From NCBI GenBank assembly GCA_022264855.1, contig JABYQU010000016.1, forward strand, positions 434,001 to 498,000: DNA of 64,000 nt, in the 5' to 3' direction. Below, one piece after another: positions 1 through 10,889 of the stretch. Position 1 is the stretch's first letter. The number at the start of each line of letters is the position of its first letter. The notes under the pieces are model-generated. The model was not told where the DNA came from and did no database searches. It worked only from the letters and a program-made list of their open reading frames with translations. The stretch is from Lenzites betulinus (taxonomy: Eukaryota; Basidiomycota; Agaricomycetes; Polyporales; Polyporaceae). The translations under genes were made by a program, and so were the position numbers.

Positions 1-1639
1 ATGGTTGGGGTCAAACCTCCTTGCGCCAATTGCGGGGAGAATACAAGGGCGGGGAGGGGTGGTAGAACAGAATCGAAGCTACGCTGGTACGAAGCTGAGG
101 AAGGCGAGAGTGCAGGCTCAGACGGGGCAGACTGATCATAGGCGTCAAGGGAGAACAAGTCGGACTGGGAGCGTGATGGGGTTGGCGTGGATGGCGTATG
201 AGGCAGCGGCACGGCTAAGAGACCAGGTATGATCGTTCGTGTAGCATGGAGGCTTGAGGGCGTCACCGGACGATAAGTACTACAGATGCGATGTGCGCAA
301 TCAATAATGGCTAAGAACAACTTGTAAAGAATGCTTCAGTGACGCACCTCGGACGCGAGGCGTCTTCAAGATCAGCATCGTACGCGCTGCGTTTGGTGAG
401 CAACGGCGCTGGCATGCCTGGAGCAGCGGTCACACCCTTGGATCGATAATGGAGATCGCCTCCCGCAGCCTTGATATTCCGGAGCGGGGAGTAGACGGTC
501 CCATAGACCCAGTTCATAAGCTTCCAGTCAAAGAACTGGAAACCGGACTTGTCTGTCTGAAAGAGCTCGACTAGCTCAGGCGACTGTTTGGGATGGAAGT
601 AGGGAAACGACGGTGCAAGGACTTGGAAAATTTCGGCCGGCACATCTGCCTGATGTGTCACTGGGATGAGCGACAAGACAACATATGATAGGACAAGTAA
701 AACGCACCTTCGCCCACCAGTACAAGGTGATGACCTTCTGGCTCGCTCTGTCGTGCTCTGCCTGTGCAGCAGCATCCTCTACATGCCGTTGGCTAGTCCC
801 CATCTCCAGCGAGGAAAGCTTTTGTTGGTAGAGAGGCGAAATCGAGACACGATAGCTCGGCTTGCTGGCTGGCTTAGGGATGGGGCCAGGCGGCAGCGGC
901 GGCGAAGCCTGGTGTGACCCCGATGGACCTTGAGCATTGCTGAAAGTGCTAGGAACTCGTGGATCGGCAGAAAGAACAGTTGCCAAGGATGCGTAGCCGG
1001 CGGTAGACCATGGACGGGGAGGCACGGGAGCGACACACGTGGCTGCATACAGATCTGTGCTTGGAGCGACAATGTCGGGCGCAGGTCCTGACTCTGTATG
1101 GGTGGGATCAATACATATGTTTGAAGATGGCGGTAAATTCTCATTAGTACTCACCAGGAGAAGAGGCAAGCTTATTGTGCCTGGAGACAACACAACGTCT
1201 GATACCAGGTAGAGCGCGCTGCGCCTCAGCACAGCAGCGCGAACAAAGCCCAAAAGTACAGTCGGCATTGAGCGCCCCGCTGCGCGTTGATTGCCTACAA
1301 GAACGACCAGGACAAGCGGAAGACGGACCCCGACCGCCGGGAGCTTTTCCGGTGGCGAGGTCTGAACGCCAAGTGAAATATGTGCAAGTAGTGTGTGTGG
1401 GGGAAGCGTTGTCGAGACACTGTAGATCAGAGAGGTATGAGATTGGGAGTCGGAGAACGACGTGAGCCATGTGCGCAGCTTACAGTTTCGTACCAGTAGC
1501 CAACGTGCTCGGGCTTTTCACGCCCTTTGCACATCACAGGCATGCCAACCCGCTGCGGACATTTTGGACACGCTTTCAGGTGCGCTAACGGGTGATCATC
1601 GGTGGTGATATCGAGAGCGTCTGCCGTGAAAGGAAGCAT
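1..1639 (-). CDS. Cysteine-rich basidiomycete protein of unknown function, 3' part outside window
   Basis: Spliced model with exons 1639-1484, 1419-1155, 1093-708, 649-348 and 279 to the window edge; all phases agree. The start is the ATG at 1639. The first exon holds CPKC (residues 24-27) followed by GYWYETC across the first splice, resembling the small zinc-ribbon modules (GRF-like) seen at the N-terminus of many agaricomycete hypothetical proteins. Exon 2 has a second cluster, CTFGLCSRCC with further Cys downstream. The middle is Pro/Ser-rich with a short charged stretch ending in an ITLYWWAK segment. An apparent stop at 311 lies inside the last intron: the AG/GTGCGT donor at 348/347 and the TGTAG acceptor at 280 keep a Pro/Ser-rich frame open to base 1. 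Function unknown; zinc binding is inference. Confidence 0.65.
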
Positions 1640-2263
1640 GTTGCCGAAGAGGGGAAACTTCCCAGCAAGAAGCCAGCGAAGTATGGCAAGTCCGAACGAC
1701 TCGCGTGTAATATTGGACCGCGTGTCATTGGACCACGAAGAACTGTACAGTTCATCAAGCCACTTACCGGAAGTTCTGTCAGAGTAGCAGTGATTAGTGA
1801 CATGAGGAAGGCGTAAAGAGCTTGCGAGTGAGGCTGACGGGGTTCAGACGTACGCAAAGCAATGACGGCAAGAGTGACCGGACATAACGGGAGGCTGACG
1901 GCCAGGGGGGGCGACGTGGCTGTCTGTGGATGTACGTTCACCTGATGTTCTCTCAGCGTAGACGCTACCTACCTTACCCTACAGCTGTACCAGGGATAAT
2001 GGTGTCTCGTAGCCTGGAGGCAGTAAACTGCACGCCTGTAGTCATAGGCGCCGCTTCCTGTGAATATCTTTCAGTGCCCACATCGCGCTGGAATGGCAAA
2101 ATATGAGAACTTACTAGGATAACGCCAACGTGTGACTAGACTCCTGGGTAATGTTTGCAGTCTACAGCTACGCTATATCCTCAGAGTGCACGCGGTAGCT
2201 TGCACCAATTTCGGAGTGCATTGCGCCCTGGGTGGCGTGCATGTGGCCTTCGAGGAAATCGCA
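1640..2263. other. Intergenic, no gene seen
   Basis: This lies between the start of the cysteine-rich gene and the 3' end of HET1, both on the minus strand. Open frames here begin with non-ATG codons and overlap on both strands, so it is read as leader and trailer sequence. No repeat was recognised. Confidence 0.5.
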
Positions 2264-4736
2264 TCAACGCGGACGGTCTCCTTGTAACGAGGTAAGGTTT
2301 GAGAGGTAAGTGTATGCGCTTGCGACGTACGGGAAAGTACTGGATTTCAATTGTCGTGGGTCTAAAACATATAGTACCTCAACGCCCTGAACGCCGCTCT
2401 CCACAGACGCTTCAGGCAAGTCTGTCGGCGCTTCCCTCCTCTCTCTCATCCGACGTTCGGCGGATTCCGTCGTTTTCCGCCGGACGGTGCACCACGGTTC
2501 ACTTGTTCTCCCCAAATGCATGAAGAATCCGATCCTGCGATGGAGTGTCTTGCTGTGCGGGGAGTCGGAGCCATCTGGGTGGGCTCGAGCGATGATCAGA
2601 CCAGACAGACCGACTCCGTCAGTGACTAACGGGATAGCCCATGAGGAGATACGGGCTTGTGTATCGCCGGCGATGTCTGTGTCGTCGTCGCAGCATGGCC
2701 ACCACGACACATTGTACCATGCACGGCTGGAACAGCTCACATCCGAGCCTTCAGGATACGACCATCTGATCCGCAAGGACTGCTCCGAGGGAGAAAAGAC
2801 AAACATACCATCGCGTTGTCCAGTCAGTTGGAGCTGCAATAGGCGAGTGCGCAGCACGATGGATCCGGCGGTGACCTCACCAAAAGGAAGCGAACTGTTT
2901 TTGAGCGACACGGTGCACCGAACGACCTCTGCGACGGGTGCATGCAGGGCGGCGAGGCCGTGCATGTAGACTGGACCGTCAACGGCCGCCCACGACCACG
3001 ACGGCGCGCGGTATTGTATAGGACGCGGATGATGGCCACAGACGCACCAGAGGAGATCGGTGAGAAGGGAGTGACGCCAGAGGCCGGCGAGATAGTCGGA
3101 GGGGCGGAGTTGACGGTGGAAGGCCTCGGCGATGGCAGCGCAGGCGACCAACCTGTCCGAGGGCTCTGTCGTGGACCGGCCGGTGTACTCATGGACGATC
3201 ATCCCCCAGGATTTGTCAATGAGCGCGCGGCTGGTGTGATCGAGTGGTGGAGAGGGTGTTGGGAGGAAGAGGGCGTCGGGCAGTCTGGGCTGCGGGTCGA
3301 GTGCATAGTAGAAGGAGCCGGCGAATTGTGTGGCGGTCTGGCACATGAGCTCAAGCGAGGTGGAGGTGAAGACGAGCGAGCGGGGCGACATGAGCAGCTC
3401 CTGCAGGCACCACGCGCGCTGGTCGATGGGCTCCAAACACGATATCCGTTCGGGCAACATGTACTCTGGATAGACGGTGAGAGTCCCCAGCCAGGCCGCC
3501 GCCGCAGACCCCGGCGCAGCGCAGAGGATCGGCAGATCCATTTCTCCTGTCAGCAAGAGTGCCCACTCAGAGTCACAGATGCGCAGGAAACCCTCCCCGG
3601 CGTGGCGGGCGCGTGCAGCGACGATGGTGAGGGCGGCGTGGCGGTAGATGTGGTGCATCCGCCCGATCTCGTGTACCTTCTCCTCGTCCGCGTCCTGCAC
3701 AATGCACAGGCTGTCGACCCACAGCCGCGTGAAGCCAAGCTCGTGCGCCGCGCGGATTGCATCGCGGATCGTGCGCGGCAGACAGCGCAGAGGGATGCGG
3801 CGCTCGTACCGGCCTATGTTTGTTTGTGTCGTCTTGTGTGGCTGGTCCCCACCCCACACGTAGCTCAGCGCGGCGTATCGCCCGCATTCGCCTTCGCCAC
3901 TCTCCACCAGCCGCGGCCGACAGGGATTCGTGCAGTCAATCAGACGCCTCGGTAGCCTCGCTGCCTGCGGGGCGCTCACAATCCTTCTGCACCGTTCGTG
4001 TTCCGCTTCACATTTCCGGAGCAGGTCTCGAGCAGCCGCAAAAGCTCTTCTAGACCCTATATCCAGTATCGGCGTATGCATCGTCGTATACGGTGCCGAA
4101 GGGTGATCTGCTCGTCCCTCATCAGCTCTTTCCAATCTCTCCTCACTTGGCACATATAGTTAATGTCTCACCATCATCCAGTGCGTAGGCATAGAATTGC
4201 AGCGGTAAACTGTACTCATCGACACGCTCATCGGCATGTACGTCCACAGCTAGCATGTGCATACCCGTTGGGAGCCTTGTCGCCCTGTCGTTACGCAGTC
4301 CCACCGTGATTGAAATATCCGCTGGCCCCATGCCTTGAGATTTCTGCTTGTGCTTCTGCAAGAAGCGACACCCAACGCAACCCTTTTCAGCGCGGGACTC
4401 GATGGCCTCCCATGTGTCCACGTAAGAATACGATTTCGTCTCCTGGCTCGCGTCCGAGACGTCGAACAGCCACGCCGCGTGCACCCCGAACGGCCCGTCC
4501 CAACAACGCTCGCAGAGGCTGTCCGGCTTCGGTGGAAGGCGGTACCCAGCCTCACGCAGGTCGTAGGGGAATGGTGGCGGCGGCGCCGTCGGCGGCTTCT
4601 CATCGGCCCGTGCGGACGGCGCAGTCTTGCCCTCGTTGAGGCGTTTCCGCATACGACCCATCTTTCGGCGGCGAGTGTCCATTTGAGCGGGCGGAGCGGT
4701 GCGTGAAGGCGGACGGTCGTCTGGCTTGCAAGACAT
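2264..4736 (-). CDS. HET-domain protein, paralogue 1
   Basis: Two exons, 4736-4172 and 4107-2264, joined across a 64-bp intron (GTGAGA...GAGCAG), give about 802 aa. The start is ATG 4736; ATG 4682 aligns with the start of paralogue 4 and is an alternative. The N-terminal part carries CERC (75-78) and CVGC (120-123), a possible zinc module shared by all paralogues here. Exon 2 has the HET signature in order: ALSYVWGGDQ near residue 265, LWVDSLCIVQDADEEK with IGRMHHIYRHAALTIVAA, then RAWCLQELLMSPRSLVF. In fungi the HET domain (PF06985) acts in non-self recognition and cell death; no partner domain (NACHT, WD) is seen. The C-terminus after RRIGFF differs from the paralogues and is about 60 aa longer, which may be a replaced tail or a missed splice. 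It is an inverted duplicate of paralogue 4. Confidence 0.9.
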
Positions 4737-5230
4737 GCTGGAGTACTCGAGGGCACAGGAGGATCGCAGTGCTGAGGATCTGCTGAGAGCAGGGGAGAAA
4801 GTCTGTTGGGGCAGACGTGCGGACCAACGAGATTCATATAGTACGGCTACTCACAGCTCACCATGACACGAGCTGCGTCCACGACGCGGACTGTGCGGAT
4901 ACAACACCGCCGAGTGCACCCGACAGGAAGAATTGCCAGCGAGAACCTTGTACACCTGCGGCGACCGACCGGAGCATTGGGGGGCTGAGTGGAGGCAATG
5001 AGCGCATACTTCCTTGATATATAGAAAGACGCTTTCCGCACCGCCCTTTGGCTAATTCAAGACTACCTGGCGCACGAGCAATGCCACCTCTGCCCGTGCG
5101 GGTCCGTGACCTTACGGTAGGCCTGTAGCGCCAAGTACTGCCCGCGCTAAACATACACCTGTGCACCTTGCGAGCACAGCACACCGCCACAAGAACCCTG
5201 GTGCTGGAAACCCCACGCGCGGCTGGTCGG
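4737..5230 (-). repeat. Duplicated upstream region shared with HET4
   Basis: Read on the minus strand, this stretch matches the DNA upstream of HET4 (about 29900-30660): shared blocks include GTGGACGCAGCTCGTGTCAT, CTCAGCAGATCCTCAGC and GCTCGCAAGGTGCACAGG. The HET4 copy has roughly 150 bp of extra sequence after the last of these blocks. The duplication therefore covers both the gene and its probable promoter. The match fades beyond about 5230. Confidence 0.75.
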
Positions 5231-6060
5231 CGTACGGTCGCAGTCCACTCCGGCACCGATCTGCGCACAGACCGAAGCGATGCTCTTCGCTATGTGCAGA
5301 TAGTCACAACCACGGCGCGCGTAGTACCGCCGCGTCCGCGAAGTCCACCATGGACGCTCGACGACTGACCGCGCTAGGTCTCGAGCTGCACGAAACCCCG
5401 GGTCAAGACGAGTCGCGTGCAATACGATACATCGCACACGGTGCGCATCCGAGTGCACCAGTTGCAAGACGTACCAGCGGCGCAGTGGACGTGAGCAGGC
5501 AGGGCGGTGCTGAACGTTGTACAGCGGTGACATGGTCAATGCCAGTGGAAGATGCGCGGTGGTCTCGGTCACCAGCCGACCACCGCCGAAGGTGCGTCTC
5601 CGTCTGCTTGTCAGTCGAAGCATAGGCACATATGCACGGCAAATATGCTCACCCGACATTCAACGTCAGCATTGAAAATGCAGGTCGCAGGAACGACTCG
5701 GAGGACTAGTCGTATATCAGGCAATTCCCTGCTAAGACACCATCCAAGCGTCCAAAGAGTACTTGTCAGGATAAGCCTCGCACAATAACTTGTCTTTTCA
5801 TAGTAGTTTCCGAAGCCGCATATGTCGGAGGGCATTCCAGGGGTTGTACAGTATACGAGGGTCACAGATTAGGCGAGATGAGAATACTATAGGCGTCTGC
5901 GCTCAATCATGTTTGGGCGCCTTTCATCAGACTGCTTGCCGCAGTCTGCGTCACTCTTAGAACCGCGCCGCCGCAGACGGCCAGATGCACACAATTTCTG
6001 ACCCTAGAATAAACATAGTGCTCCATTACGCCTCATCGACATCTCGCGTCCAACTCGGTC
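5231..6060. other. Intergenic, with one perfect hairpin
   Basis: No convincing gene. A minus-strand open frame (5659-5147) has a mixed composition and no recognisable motif. At 5928-5948 there is a perfect hairpin, CAGACTGC/GCAGTCTG with a TTGCC loop, about 110 bp beyond the SEC63 stop; its role is unknown. Confidence 0.4.
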
Positions 6061-8495
6061 TCAATCGCTGTCGCTACTGCTGTCCTCCTCCTCCTTCGCG
6101 TTCTCCTCGTCGTCCGTGCTGCTCTCGTCGTCGCTCTCGTCCTCGCCCGCGCCCGCGAGCTTCTTCACGCTCCCGCCGCGCATCAGCGCCATCTGGCCCG
6201 CGAGCGAGTCCTCCTCGGGGTCCGAAATATCGTCCTCGTCCGGCTCGCCGTCCGCCGCCACGAGCACGCTCGGGTCGTCGATCTTCAGCACGACGTCGCG
6301 CGCGCTGTCGTCCCCGACGAACGTGTCGCTTACGAGGAACACCTTCCACGTGAAGAGCCCGACCGTCTGCGGCGCCTGGAACTGGATCTTGTACGCGCGG
6401 TAGTCGAGCCCGCGCGCTGGGTCCGCGACGGGGATGTCGGCGATCTTGAACGGCGGGACGACGACCTTGTTCGACTTGACGTCGGCGAGCACGACCCACC
6501 ATGAGGGCTTGCGGTTCTATTGTAGGCGCGTTAGTCGAATGAAAAAAAAAACATAAACATATAGTGGAGCGGATGCACTGACAGCAGGCCAGTACGGTGC
6601 ATGCGCGTATCCGCTCGTGTAGTCGCCCTGAGGGAGATCCTCGACGTCCTTCTTGCCCAGCACGAACTCGTTGTCACGCTTCTCATTCGTCTCGGGTTTC
6701 GGCAGAGGGATTGCGCTTCCGTCCTTCGCCAGGGGTGTAAGGCGCGCCTTGACCACCAGATGGACGAACGAACTGGGGGTCACATAGCGTTCGCCGATGA
6801 CCTTGAACGTCGCGTCAACAATCTCGGCTTGTCCGATACGCTCCAGGGCCTTTTGCGCTTCGGGAAGCGCGGCAGGCTCGGACTTTGAGATCGACGAGAT
6901 GGCAGCGGCGAAGTCGGAGGACTCGGACTTGGGCAGGGAGGACGCGTCGGAGGGTGCAATGCCTGGGAGCTGAGCCGCCCTGAGCTCGGCTTGACCGGGC
7001 GTGATGGCCTGCGTCAGGTATGCGTGGAGACGCATCACCGCTAGGGTAGGTAGCAGCCAATTCCGGGCCATCGCGATGTTGAGCATCGCGTTGAGAAGTG
7101 TAGGTGTTTGGAGGAGGATCCGCGTTTGTTCTGCATGAATATTAGCAAGCGTTTATGGCGTCAGCATTTGTTACGACGCACCCTTCTGGAGTATTGAGCT
7201 CTGGACGGGAAGACGGAGCAGGTGCGCATAAAGCAGGATAAATGCTCTCCTGCGGCTTCCGTGACCCTTCGCGGTGGCTTCCGCAAGTTTCACTAGGTCG
7301 TCCCATTTGTCGCCAAGGCTCGACTTAATTTGTACCTCTAGTTGCTTCAGCTCTGCATCGACCTTGCCAACCTTGGCCCTGGGCAGCTCCCACTCGAAGG
7401 ACTTTCCCAGAGAGCCGGTGACATCATCCATGCCGGACTCCTCTGACAGACTCTTGAAGAAGGTGGCCGCACTGCGAGTGTGAACGCCATCCTTGGTCTT
7501 TTCGCGGTTACCGAACCACCAGCGACCCTTGAGCGCGTGACATCAGATTATACATCCCACTGAAAATGGACGAATGGACTTACCACAATCGCAGGGAGAG
7601 CGCCGCCGAAAATCAGGCCGTACGCACCAAGAACCCAGATGTTGTTACCGCTCTCAACGATCCACTTGGGCAACGCGATGCCCATCGAGACTTCCTGACG
7701 ACCATCAGGATGGCCGTAAAGTTCCCAGTTCTTGCGAATGGTCTCGTCGGTGAGGCTAGCGGAATACATAGTGAAGACAACGTCCATGTGGGGAGCTGCG
7801 TGTGACGTACGACTTGTAGGCTTTGGTAAGCTCAACGAACTTGGCTTCCACGGCCTCCATGGTCTCATTTATGCCGAGCTTGACCTTGTCTGGATGGCTG
7901 TAATATGCAATGTAGCAGTCTGCAATGGGGGGACATGCGTCAATCTTACAATTTACGGGAAAGCTTCTTGTAGTGGGACTTGATCTCCTTCACGGTGGCG
8001 CTCTACAGACAGACGCGTTGGGATAGGTGCTAGGGCGCGGATTGGCAAGGGCGGCCTACCGTGCTGATATCAAGAATCTCAAACGGATCGTAGAGTTTGT
8101 TTTCTGTCTCGGATGACATGACCTTGTACACAAGGAAGCCGACGATGGACCAGCCGCCCAGGATGACAAGAGTTCTGGGTCAATCGACGTCATTTAGTCG
8201 GTCGGGAGCGGGAGATGGGGTGGACGTACCTCCGGCGGAGTTTTGGAGTCAAGAGGGAACCACGCTCGCGCTTGCGAATGCGCTCGCGTTGAGCAGTGCA
8301 TTGCTGGCATTGACAGCCGGGAAGGGCGGGGGGTTCTGGCAGTGGGATTTAGCGGACATATTTGGGTGCGAGCGGAAGAGACGCACTGCTGAAGGAGACA
8401 GATGCGAGGGTGTATGGGACGAGGAAGATGGTGAGGAAGGTGAGGACGAAGTATGCAGCCATGTTTCCGGCCTCGTCATAGTTGTAGTTGGCCAT
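6061..8495 (-). CDS. SEC63: Sec63, ER protein-translocation J-protein
   Basis: Nine exons (8495-8387, 8335-8230, 8174-8060, 8002-7950, 7897-7811, 7755-7584, 7527-7182, 7130-6583, 6516-6061) give 663 aa. Sec63 is the ER membrane J-protein that works with the Sec61 channel and recruits BiP/Kar2. Visible features: N-terminal NYNYDEAG followed by a membrane segment (FVLTFLTIFLVPYTL), a second membrane segment (TLVILGGWSIVGFLVY), the J domain (DPFEILDIS ... HPDK, the BiP-contact motif), a third membrane segment after MGIALPKWIV, then the cytosolic Sec63/Brl region (WPANRKPSWWVVLADV), ending in a strongly acidic tail (EEEDSSSDSD) like other Sec63 proteins. Length matches the yeast protein. It shares a divergent promoter with the coilin-like gene. 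Intron 8 holds an A-rich run at 6542-6551. Confidence 0.96.
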
Positions 8496-8879
8496 GGTGG
8501 CCTGATTGGAGCGGGGAAAGCTGGGGAAGGCTAGAGTACACGGGGAGCAGGCCCTGGGGGGGAAGCAAGGGGGCGAAGGAACGTGCGCGCAGACACGTCG
8601 TCGCGGGGTCGAGCAGGGCGGAGGGGCGGAGGAGGAGGAGGAGGAGAGAGAGAGCTGGGAGACTCGCTGGCGGATCCGAGTCCACGTCTCCGCGAGCGCA
8701 CGTGAGCCGCGTCTATGGGCGCTTCCGTCGTTCTCTTCCGCCACCGTGCTCGACAGTCGACTGCCGTGTACTACGACCGCCACCGTGCTCGACAGTCGAC
8801 TGCCGTGTACTACGACCGCCAGCCGCAGTACGTGTGCTACAGACTACAACCGCCGGCCACGCACCGAGCATAGGCCAGG
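8496..8879. promoter_or_regulatory. Shared divergent promoter of SEC63 and the coilin-like gene
   Basis: The 384 bp between the two ATGs must hold both promoters. It is CT/GA-skewed near SEC63 and contains a 39-bp tandem duplication near the coilin-like gene. Confidence 0.6.
8741..8818. repeat. Perfect 39-bp tandem duplication
   Basis: Bases 8741-8779 are repeated exactly at 8780-8818. Each unit contains the palindromic core GTCGAC and starts CCACCGTGCTCGACAG. Two identical units suggest a recent duplication. It lies 61 bp before the coilin-like ATG, in the likely promoter or 5' leader. Confidence 0.95.
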
Positions 8880-10755
8880 ATGCGGCTCAAGGTGGAGACC
8901 GTGCCGCCGCTGCCTCTGCTCAAGGCCTGGTTCAGCACCCACGCCGTCCCCTCCATCCTCGACCTCAAGCTCGCGCTCTGCACCGGCCTTTCTCCCCTCG
9001 TCCACCACCGCATCGATCCCCACCACATCCTCCTCCTCCTCGATGACTTTGAACTCCTCGACGCGAGCCCCATCGACGTCGTCCGCGACGGCGACCTCGT
9101 AGTGTACGTCTGCTCTCTCCTCACGCTCCCCCTCCCCGCCCAAGGCTCTCATAGCCCGTGCCCTCCGTAGAATCAAGAGTCGACCCGCGCCTCCCCCGAC
9201 CAAGCGCAAGGCCCCCGCCCATGGTAAGTCACGCCCCAGTACGCGCGGTTTCTGCTCTGAACGCTCTGCAGATGCAGGAAGCCCTGCGCGCAAACGTGCC
9301 AGGACTCACGAATCTACCGTCGTGTCGAACGTCAACAAAAGGCACACCTCTACGAAACCCCGAGCGAAGCCCCTCCAAAAATCCTCCTCCGAGTCCAGCT
9401 CAGACTCCAGCTCGGATGCCGAATCCGACTCGGACAGCGACTCGTCCAGCTCTGACTCCGACTCCGATTCCGCCTCGGACGCGTCCTCCTCATCCTCGGG
9501 GTCCTCATCTTCCTCCACCTCCAGCGCACCAACAGAGTCCCCCCGTCCTGGCAAGAAACGGACAACAACCGCGAAAAATGCCCCCGTCGTACCGTACGTG
9601 CACGCTCCTCGCCCCGACCCTCTCCTGCTCACCGCCCACGCTCCACATCCCACAGACAAGGCCCGCCGGTGCCGCCAGGGCTGGGCAAGCCCACGACGCA
9701 CAGCCGCAACCTCCGCCGCCGCCGCAAGAAGATGTTCGAGCGCATCGCGCCCCCCGCCGAGCCCGCCAGCGTGAACGAGATCCCCCTCGGCGCGCGCGCA
9801 CACGCCCTCGAGGCAGGCGACGCCGCGCCGCCGCGCGCCGCGACATCGCAGGACAACGGCAAGGGCAGGGAGACGGAGCGCGCCGAGGACGCCGCGCCCG
9901 CGTTTATGATGGCCTCCCTCCAGAACAAGAACAAGCGGCGCGGGTTCAAGAACGCGCTCTCGCACGGCGTGCCCGCAAAGATCGTCTTCCCCGACGCTGC
10001 CGCCGCTGCCGACACCGACGCGCAGCTCGTCGAGGCCGCGCTGGCGGTGGCCCCGGTCCCGGCCGCGCAGGAGCGCACGGCGGAGGTTCCGCTACCGCAG
10101 CGCGGGTTCCCGCGCCTCGTCCCGCCGTCGGAGAAGCAGGCGTGCGGGCTCGTGCCGGGAAACATGCTCGTGACGAGCGTAGACGTCGAGGAGGGCCTGT
10201 GGCCCGCGCGGGGGAAGAAAAACAAGAACAAGAACAAAAAGAAGAGGAGGGCGCCGGCGGAGGAGCGCTATGAGGAGGCGGAGGAGGCGGACGCGTTCGC
10301 GGGCGGGCTACCATACGATGACGTGCCGGAGGAACCTGTGCCTGCGCCAGTGTTGGGGCAGGCGAGTGCGGAGGGCGGCTCGACGGAGCGTGCGGTCGTC
10401 GCTGCGAAGTGGGACACGTTGAGGAAGGTCGCGGATAGGGCGCAGGCGCAGGTCGGGGCGACCGTTGCGTGGAAGGTTCGTGCGCTGTCTACGCTCTTGA
10501 CTCGGTGGGTGAGCTAATGTGCGCTTGCAGGCTCTCGGGATCAATTTCGCAACGTTTACTCCGGAGATACTGCTACATATCGGGCGTGTCACGCAGGCGG
10601 ACGAGAAATTGACCGTGGAGCTCTTCGCAGATTCTGGTGCGGCAGACGGGTCATTTGGGAGTGCGGAGGACGGGGAGGACGGCGGTCCCGCCGAAGAGAC
10701 GTTCGAGTGGGCGGATGTCTTCCAGGGAGATTGGCGGCTTGTTTCCGCGCGGTGA
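8880..10755 (+). CDS. Coilin-like nuclear-body protein
   Basis: Exons 8880-9103, 9171-9223, 9272-9593, 9656-10475 and 10531-10755 give 547 aa. The N-terminal ~75 residues (MRLKVETVPPLPLLKAW ... HHILLLLDDFELLDASP ... RDGDLVV) have the ubiquitin-like layout of the coilin N-terminal domain. This is followed by basic nuclear-localisation-type clusters (PTKRK, RKRAR), a long Ser/Asp-Glu tract, then SRNLRRRRKKMFER and NKNKRRGFKN; coilins share such serine and arginine/lysine-rich linkers. The C-terminus (WKALGINFATFTPEI ... FEWADVFQGDWRLV) resembles the atypical Tudor end. Coilin organises Cajal bodies and snRNP assembly. The first acceptor is uncertain: CCGTAG (used) or CCCAAG with a weaker donor. 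The assignment rests on architecture read by eye. Confidence 0.7.
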
Positions 10756-10889
10756 TCTCAGCAGTACGCTTCGTGTGTGTATAGTACAACACCCAGTGGC
10801 AATTCAGATTGTGAAAAAATGCTATACAAATCGACTACTGCTAATCCCGAGCTGAATGTCAAACGAAGTTACGAACGGCGCGTTCAACC

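Noticed and set aside
311..775. Minus-strand ORF with a stop at 311 as the gene end
   Set aside because: The stop lies after an AG/GTGCGT donor; splicing to 279 keeps a coding-like frame open to the window edge.
5147..5659. 170-codon minus-strand ORF upstream of HET1
   Set aside because: Non-conserved composition, no motif, and it overlaps the duplicated upstream region that is non-coding in the HET4 copy.
8741..8818. Tandem repeat as a CRISPR-like array
   Set aside because: Two direct units without spacers in a eukaryotic promoter.
8453..9102. Long plus-strand ORFs across the SEC63/coilin promoter
   Set aside because: Arg/Ser-rich shadow frames of GC-rich DNA without motifs; the coilin-like frame starting at 8880 explains the coding signal.
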